Below are positions 9,795 through 14,096 of a stretch of 14,096 nt of DNA, piece after piece (the stretch's first letter is position 1; each line of letters begins with the position of its first letter). Made by a program: the position numbers and the translations under genes. The notes beneath the pieces are model-generated. The model did no database searches. It was given only the letters and a program-made list of their open reading frames with translations, and was not told the origin of the DNA. Source of the DNA: Pleurotus ostreatus/Saccharomyces cerevisiae fusant (lineage: Eukaryota; Opisthokonta); assembly GCA_024196135.1 (NCBI GenBank), contig JAMQCK010000911.1, positions 1 to 14,096 on the forward strand, read 5' to 3'.

Positions 9795-9801
9795 TATAAA
9801 A
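9795..9801 (+). promoter_or_regulatory. TATA box of the small secreted protein gene
   Basis: TATAAAA lies 149 bp before the ATG at 9950. It is followed by a pyrimidine-rich stretch from about 9838 (ctcactcttttccc), where transcription probably starts, as in many strongly expressed fungal genes. Confidence 0.6.
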
Positions 9802-9949
9802 CGAACAGGGACGGAGAGGATGATGCATAGACCGCGCACCTCACTCTTTTCCCTGGCAGCCGCTTACTCCTCTGCCGCTCACTCTGGCACAACCGCTGCT
9901 TTTTCCTGCTCGACGCAGGCGCGCTCGTTAATCCACATACCTATCCATC

Positions 9950-10300
9950 ATGCGCTTCCAAGGGCTCTTCCTTGCGACGACCCTAGTCTGCTGTACGTAG
10001 TGTAGATTTTCCGTAACGACACCAGACACTGAATGCACCTACAGTGTCGCTGGTCGCACAAGCGGCCCCCATCGGGCAGCCGCCACTGCCAAATCCGTTC
10101 TCTGGACTGGATGACGAAGCGCGGGGGCAGGTGCGTCATCATCGCTATCTCCCGATTTTTTGGCGCTGACAGAAAAATAGACATCTCCTGAGGACATCGC
10201 CCTCGCCCCTGCGCGCAATGCGGCATGCAAGGGCGACTGCACCGAAGCGTCGGACGTAGATGTCCGCGAGCCGACGCCGTGCAAGGGCGACTGTCTATAA
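9950..10300 (+). CDS. Small secreted protein precursor with two CKGDC motifs
   Basis: Exons 9950-9992, 10045-10130, 10181-10300; introns 9993-10044 (gtacgt..acag) and 10131-10180 (gtgcgt..atag, branch gctgac). The 249 coding nt give 82 aa. The ATG has A at -3. Residues 1-21 form a classical signal peptide, with a hydrophobic core and an AQA cleavage site before APIGQPP. The following part is Pro-rich, then acidic, and ends with two copies of CKGDC, 18 residues apart; the second is followed only by Leu and the stop. The four Cys after the signal peptide all lie in these C-x3-C pairs, so each may close a small disulfide loop. I do not recognise a family. KGD is known as an integrin-binding tripeptide in some snake disintegrins; no functional link is implied. 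It stands alone, with about 2.9 kb of gene-poor DNA upstream. Roles as a secreted peptide signal, effector-like or metal-binding peptide are all open. Confidence 0.78.
10226..10294 (+). repeat. Duplicated 15-bp CKGDC-coding unit
   Basis: TGCAAGGGCGACTGC at 10226-10240 recurs at 10280-10294 with a single silent difference in the last base. The 54-nt spacing is exactly 18 codons. Identity of the Lys, Gly and Asp codons between copies suggests recent duplication or strong codon constraint. Confidence 0.8.
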
Positions 10301-10853
10301 CGGACCGCCCGTCGCCACACCGACCTCATCACAGCCACATATCCTCGCCATCTCCTCACCTCACCTATGCCATGCCGTCTATGCGCGTAGGCCCCTCCCT
10401 CCATCCCGAAACTACCTCCAATCCGGAGCACCCAACCTCCAAACGTGTACCACGCTCTCTTCATTTGTTATCGACACCGGTCTGTTGTATCGCCCTGCTA
10501 CCTATTAAGTATGCCTTAGTTACATACCTCTTCTGCACTCACATACCTTCTCGTCTCGTCGTTCGCGTTCGTATTGCTGCTCTTCGGTCTCCTATTTCGT
10601 CACAACCTTTCTCTTGTCTGGAATCCCCATCGCCCGCTGCATTCGTCTTCTTGGACTGTATTACTTAGATACCACACACTACTCGCGTACCGTGTCTTTT
10701 CCGCGCCTGAATAATGGGCTCGTTGAATCAAAATCCGGCGCGTTTTGCATCGCTTGCTCAACAGAAAGCAACGAACGGCGAGAGACCAGGCCAGAAAACA
10801 AAACAAAGATTCACTGGCAGCAAATATATTGCAGATGAAGCGCAGTATTTCGT
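10301..10853. other. Convergent intergenic region, pyrimidine-rich on plus strand
   Basis: This 553-bp stretch lies between the stop of the small secreted protein gene and the stop of the TFIIIA gene. The plus strand is rich in C and T from about 10330 to 10650. Short open frames exist on both strands, but none has domain-like content or convincing splice structure. It most likely holds the 3' UTRs of both neighbours. Confidence 0.55.
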
Positions 10854-12741
10854 TCACATCATGGCCGAAGGTCCGGTAGCAGATGCCTTCGTCCGTTTCT
10901 CCTTCCTAACCCACGCGTCCAGCGCATCCTTGTCGGTCTCCAGCCCATGCGTAGCGCGTAGATGACGCCGAAGGTCGTACGCGCGACTGAACACGTACTC
11001 GCATGCGTGCGAGGTCGACGTATGAGGCAACGAGCTCGAGGCAGTGTCGATCAATGAGCACGAGACCGCGTCAGGAAGCGACGAGCTCGAGGCCGCGCTG
11101 GAAAGCAACGGCAAGCCGGAGATGTCGGGGAAAGGACAGCACAGCGACGTCGTCGTGCGCAGCCTGTCTTGCGCCTTCTTGGCGTACGTGCTGCCGGTGA
11201 TGAGATTGATGAGGGTATTTTCCTCCCCTTGAGTGTCCTCGGCGGCCGATTGCTCGTCGTCGTCGTCCGAGCCAGCGTCCGGGCCGGATCCTTCGTTTTC
11301 TTCAGAGGATGATGACGAAGTGCGGGCGTGAATCTTTGCGACATGCCGCTGGAGAAGGTGCTTGTACCCAAATGCGCGTCCACAGCCCTCGTGCGAGCAC
11401 ACGAAGTCGCGGTGGCCGAGATGCGTTACGTTCGTGTGCGTGGTCAAAGCCTTTTTCTGTAGGCCGGTCAGTCATCTGCCCTCAACAATCCCACAGCCAA
11501 AGGGCACTCACCGACTTAAAGTCCTTCCCGCACCCCACGACCTCGCATTTCCAGTCGCGGCCGACTTCGCCACCGCGGCGCTTCTTCCTCGGCGGCTGGT
11601 CCTCGTCTTCCGCGTCGGATTGATTGCCGTTCATGGCCCACTCAACTTCTTGCTGCTCGTGCAGCTTCTGATGTGCGCGCAGGCCCTTCTGAGAGGTGAA
11701 CTGCTTGCCGTTGCAGGATGGGTGGTTGCATGTTGGCGGGTGCGCGGTGCGATTGTGATGCTGGAGAGCCGTCCAGGTGGCGAAGGAGGCGGCGGGAGAG
11801 CAAGTCAGACAGGCGTAGCGCGATTCTGGGACGCGACGAGTGAGGCAAGAGAGAAGTGGGAGTTAACTCTGGAACGCACCGTCATGAGTCCTGACGTGCG
11901 CGCGTAACTTCTGGTTGGTGCTGAAGGATTTGGTGCAGCCTTCGTGCTCGCAGCGGTAGGGCTTCGTGCCTTCAGGACAGTGTGCCGTACAGATATGCGT
12001 CCGTAGCTGGTGATGCTTGGCGAATGCTTCGTCGCAGCCTTCCTCGGTGCACTGCAAGTCCCATCAGCACTCGTGCGGTCGTACGGCTATCGTGAGACGC
12101 ACCTGGAAGGGCTTCGCCCCGTTATGCCAGTCCAGATGCACGCGCAGGTGCTGCGACGTCCATAGCCGTTTGCCGCAACCGGGAACCGTACACTCGAATG
12201 GGCGCGCCGACTCTGAAAGATGGCTTCGCGAGTGGGCTTGCAGATGGGTTTCCCTCAGATATGATTTGTTGCACGTCGCGCAGACGAAGGGGCGCTGCAG
12301 ATGCAATGGTTAGCCGCGCCATTCCCCCTCTCCTGGAAATCGCTGATCGACCAGCCGATCGCCCGTACGCACCTGCCCAGTGTGAGATCGCACATGCTCC
12401 TCCAGACGGGAAGGCTTCGAGTACGCCTTGTCGCATCCTTCGTACGTGCACGCGTAGCGCTTCTTGGTGTCGTTCACGAGCTGGCCGTTGACGATGATCG
12501 GCGCACTCGTCGTTGCTTTCGGTGTCCTAGGTCTCGAGGGGGCCCTTGATCTCGTTGGTGTCTTCGACCCCGTTGGTGTCCTCGATCTTGCTGGCGTTCT
12601 CGACCCTGAAGCTATGGGTTCCTCAGGTGGTTCATACTCCGAGTCCGACTGTGCCGTGCTGGGTTCAGGGCTCGATGCAAGGTGGAGGACATAGGCCTTC
12701 CGCTTGCCGAGCACCGTCTCCGTATGTGTGAGGGAGGTCAT
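10854..12741 (-). CDS. PZF1: Transcription factor IIIA-type C2H2 zinc finger protein
   Basis: Exons (minus strand): 12373-12741, 12103-12294, 11880-12051, 11512-11825, 10854-11456; introns 78, 51, 54 and 55 nt; 1650 nt, 549 aa. ATG 12741 is the first in-frame Met, though its context is weak. After a Ser/Thr-Pro-rich N-terminus come nine C2H2 fingers: 96-120, 126-148, 156-180, 186-211, 219-243, 248-273, 275-300, 336-361, 367-392. Between fingers 7 and 8 lie an acidic stretch and PPRKKRRGG, a likely nuclear signal. An acidic Ser/Asp spacer follows finger 9, then LINLITGSTY and a tenth, irregular finger ending CEYVFSRAYDLRRHLRATH (501-519). Finger number, linkers and the late spacer fit fungal TFIIIA (Sfc2 of fission yeast, Pzf1 of budding yeast), which binds the internal control region of 5S rRNA genes and recruits TFIIIC for RNA polymerase III, and can bind 5S rRNA. 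The orthology is inferred from architecture. Confidence 0.88.
12517..12606 (-). repeat. 18-bp tandem repeat coding (G/R)SRTPx hexapeptides
   Basis: Five consecutive hexapeptides in the N-terminal part of the TFIIIA protein follow the pattern [GR]-[SP]-[RK]-[TA]-P-x: GSRTPA, RSRTPT, GSKTPT, RSRAPS, RPRTPK. At DNA level the period is 18 bp, with substitutions between copies. The result is a basic run of possible S/T-P phosphorylation sites. Confidence 0.75.
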
Positions 12742-13032
12742 GGAGTGATCGAACGGAAGCAAAGTCCCATCACCAAACTTCTTTGATTGTTTGCCTATGT
12801 TTGCCCTCCTGGAAATACCCGTGGTGAAGACAAAATGCACTGCATATGTACATGGGATGTATCTCCCGAAGCACAAGTAGTAGAAGAAAACAGTACAAGG
12901 CTGCCAATTAAGCCTGCATAGGTATGAGCACTAAAAGTACAGCGCATGGTATCCTGCGATAGCAACAGCGTCGGGGTAGTATGTAGGTATGTCCTCCACT
13001 ATGATATCTCTTCCATTAAATCGCCCAGCATC
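12742..13032. other. Promoter region of TFIIIA gene and 3' UTR of next gene
   Basis: These 291 bp separate the TFIIIA start from the stop of the next minus-strand gene. The TFIIIA frame stays open upstream of its ATG to about 12876 but contains no other ATG, so an N-terminal extension would need an unseen upstream exon. No clear TATA box is visible. Confidence 0.5.
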
Positions 13033-14096
13033 TCATCTTATCTCGTAGTGGTGCACCGCATGAGGCGAACGTTCCGGCGGTGCAACCACGAAGCTCGCGT
13101 CTGGCGGGTCCACATAATGCTCCGGGACCTTGACCTCGCTGTAGGTCCTGAAGTCTATGGACGAGTCCTCCGTGGTTGGGTCGGAGTAGCCTGTCGTAGT
13201 GTTGCCGCTGCTCAATCCGGGCACGCTGCCGCGCGCGGGGCCGCCTGGCTTGAAGTTTATGGTGGAGAGGTGGTGGGATTCAGGGTCCTCGGGTCGGGAC
13301 TTGCCGACGGGAATGGAGTCCATGTCCTCTGCAGTAAGGCCGAGGGTAGACATCACGATAATCATGGTAGGGACGATACCCTGAGGAAACGTAAGCCCAC
13401 AATGAAACCGGAGAGAAGGGGGAACGAACGGTGAGCTGCGCTATAGGATCATACACGATATAGAACGCGTTGCTGCCGATGAAGTACAGGGTAATTTCGA
13501 TGATGAGCGCCGCGCTGTATATCATCGCGGACTCGATCACGATTACGAGGACCTTGGTGTACCGGAACTTCGTGGATAGGATGTGCCCGCCGGTTTCTCT
13601 TGCCAAAAACCAGATGCGGGCGGCGATGAGGGTAGTGACAATGACGTTGGTGACGAGGGATAGGATGAACACGGAGCCGTTCCACTTTTCCAGGGTCTAC
13701 ACGGGCGTCAGTATCACTGGGGGCAGGGGCAATGAATGGGTTGCGCACGTCGTTGAAAGCACTGTGTATTGTTTTGGCGTTTGCGAATATGTACGCTTGA
13801 CCAAAACCACTGACTGGGTTGCGTTAGCGAGCACTTGACAACTTACACCGAGTCACTCACTTGCGGAACCCAGAATGAGCATAGCTGGGAACACGCAGAC
13901 CTTCCAATTTCTGCCCCAGACGTGCCAGCACCTCCAAACCTGCCAAGCGCATACCGTCAGCAACGGCGCGTCATATGCGACAGCGACTACGCACGACGAT
14001 GCTGTCCCCCAGGATGGAATTGACGGTATGGATAGTGACCTTCGCCACGTTTGGCGGGTGCGACACATCCGAAAAGTAGCCAGCCGGACCACCAGG
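13033..14096 (-). CDS. Multi-span membrane protein of agaricomycete type, 5' end missing
   Basis: Visible exons (minus strand): 13995-14096 (continuing beyond the window), 13861-13939, 13749-13813, 13430-13696, 13033-13380; introns 55, 47, 52 and 49 nt; 286 residues to the stop. Five hydrophobic segments can be counted: around ILGDSIVVWRCWHVWGRNW, VCVFPAMLILGSAISGFG, SVFILSLVTNVIVTTLIAA, VLVIVIESAMIYSAALIIE and IAQLTGIVPTMIIVMSTLGL. The last helix is followed by a hydrophilic tail of about 95 residues rich in Pro, Ser and acidic residues. The pattern GDS-V-x-R/V-x-W (first visible helix), ARIW, and the VIESAMIYS and GIVPTxIIV motifs recall the large sets of seven-helix proteins of unknown function in mushrooms; one or two helices would lie beyond the edge. 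Transporter or receptor function cannot be decided. Confidence 0.82.

Noticed and set aside
9484..10005. 173-codon plus-strand frame, with ATGs at 9820 and 9823, overlapping the start of the CKGDC gene
   Set aside because: The product has no signal, domain or periodic structure and runs through the TATA box and pyrimidine tract. It could matter only as an upstream ORF if transcripts start before 9820, which the TATA position leaves open.
13470..13838. 122-codon plus-strand frame
   Set aside because: It is antisense to the membrane protein exons, whose hydrophobic segments and splice sites form one consistent frame.

Overview
The window looks like nuclear DNA of a filamentous basidiomycete, most likely an agaricomycete. 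Genes are split by many short introns (43 to 85 nt, mostly 46 to 55) with GT..AG ends and CTRAY-like branch points, coding sequence is moderately GC-rich, and the protein families fit: a secreted GMC oxidoreductase, a GH99/GH71-like protein with a long disordered tail, and a multi-helix membrane protein of a type common in mushrooms. I found no bacterial operon features, CRISPR arrays, transposons or tRNA genes. All gene models were built by hand from splice signals and reading-frame continuity; every complete model closes in frame.

Layout: (1) 1-646, minus, the 5' part of a P-loop kinase of the uridine kinase/phosphoribulokinase type, cut by the window edge. (2) 771-4423, plus, a ten-exon gene for a GH99/GH71-like domain joined to about 600 residues of Pro/Ser/Gly/Tyr-rich sequence; it shares a 124-bp divergent promoter with the kinase. 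(3) 4708-6935, minus, a complete nine-exon secreted GMC oxidoreductase (607 aa), tail to tail with gene 2. (4) 6936-9794, about 2.9 kb with no convincing gene; it holds the GMC promoter, one doubtful pair of exons, and two dyad-symmetric sites near its right end. (5) 9950-10300, plus, a small three-exon gene for an 82-aa secreted peptide precursor carrying two identical CKGDC motifs, with a clear TATA box. (6) 10854-12741, minus, a complete five-exon TFIIIA-type protein with nine regular C2H2 fingers and an odd tenth. (7) 13033-14096, minus, the 3' part of a multi-span membrane protein, cut by the right edge.

The genes do not form an evident pathway. The GMC enzyme would act outside the cell (FAD-dependent alcohol or sugar oxidation producing peroxide), TFIIIA acts in the nucleus on 5S rRNA genes, and the GH-like protein has no signal peptide and so probably works inside the cell. 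The best candidate for something undescribed is the CKGDC peptide precursor and its strongly patterned promoter.
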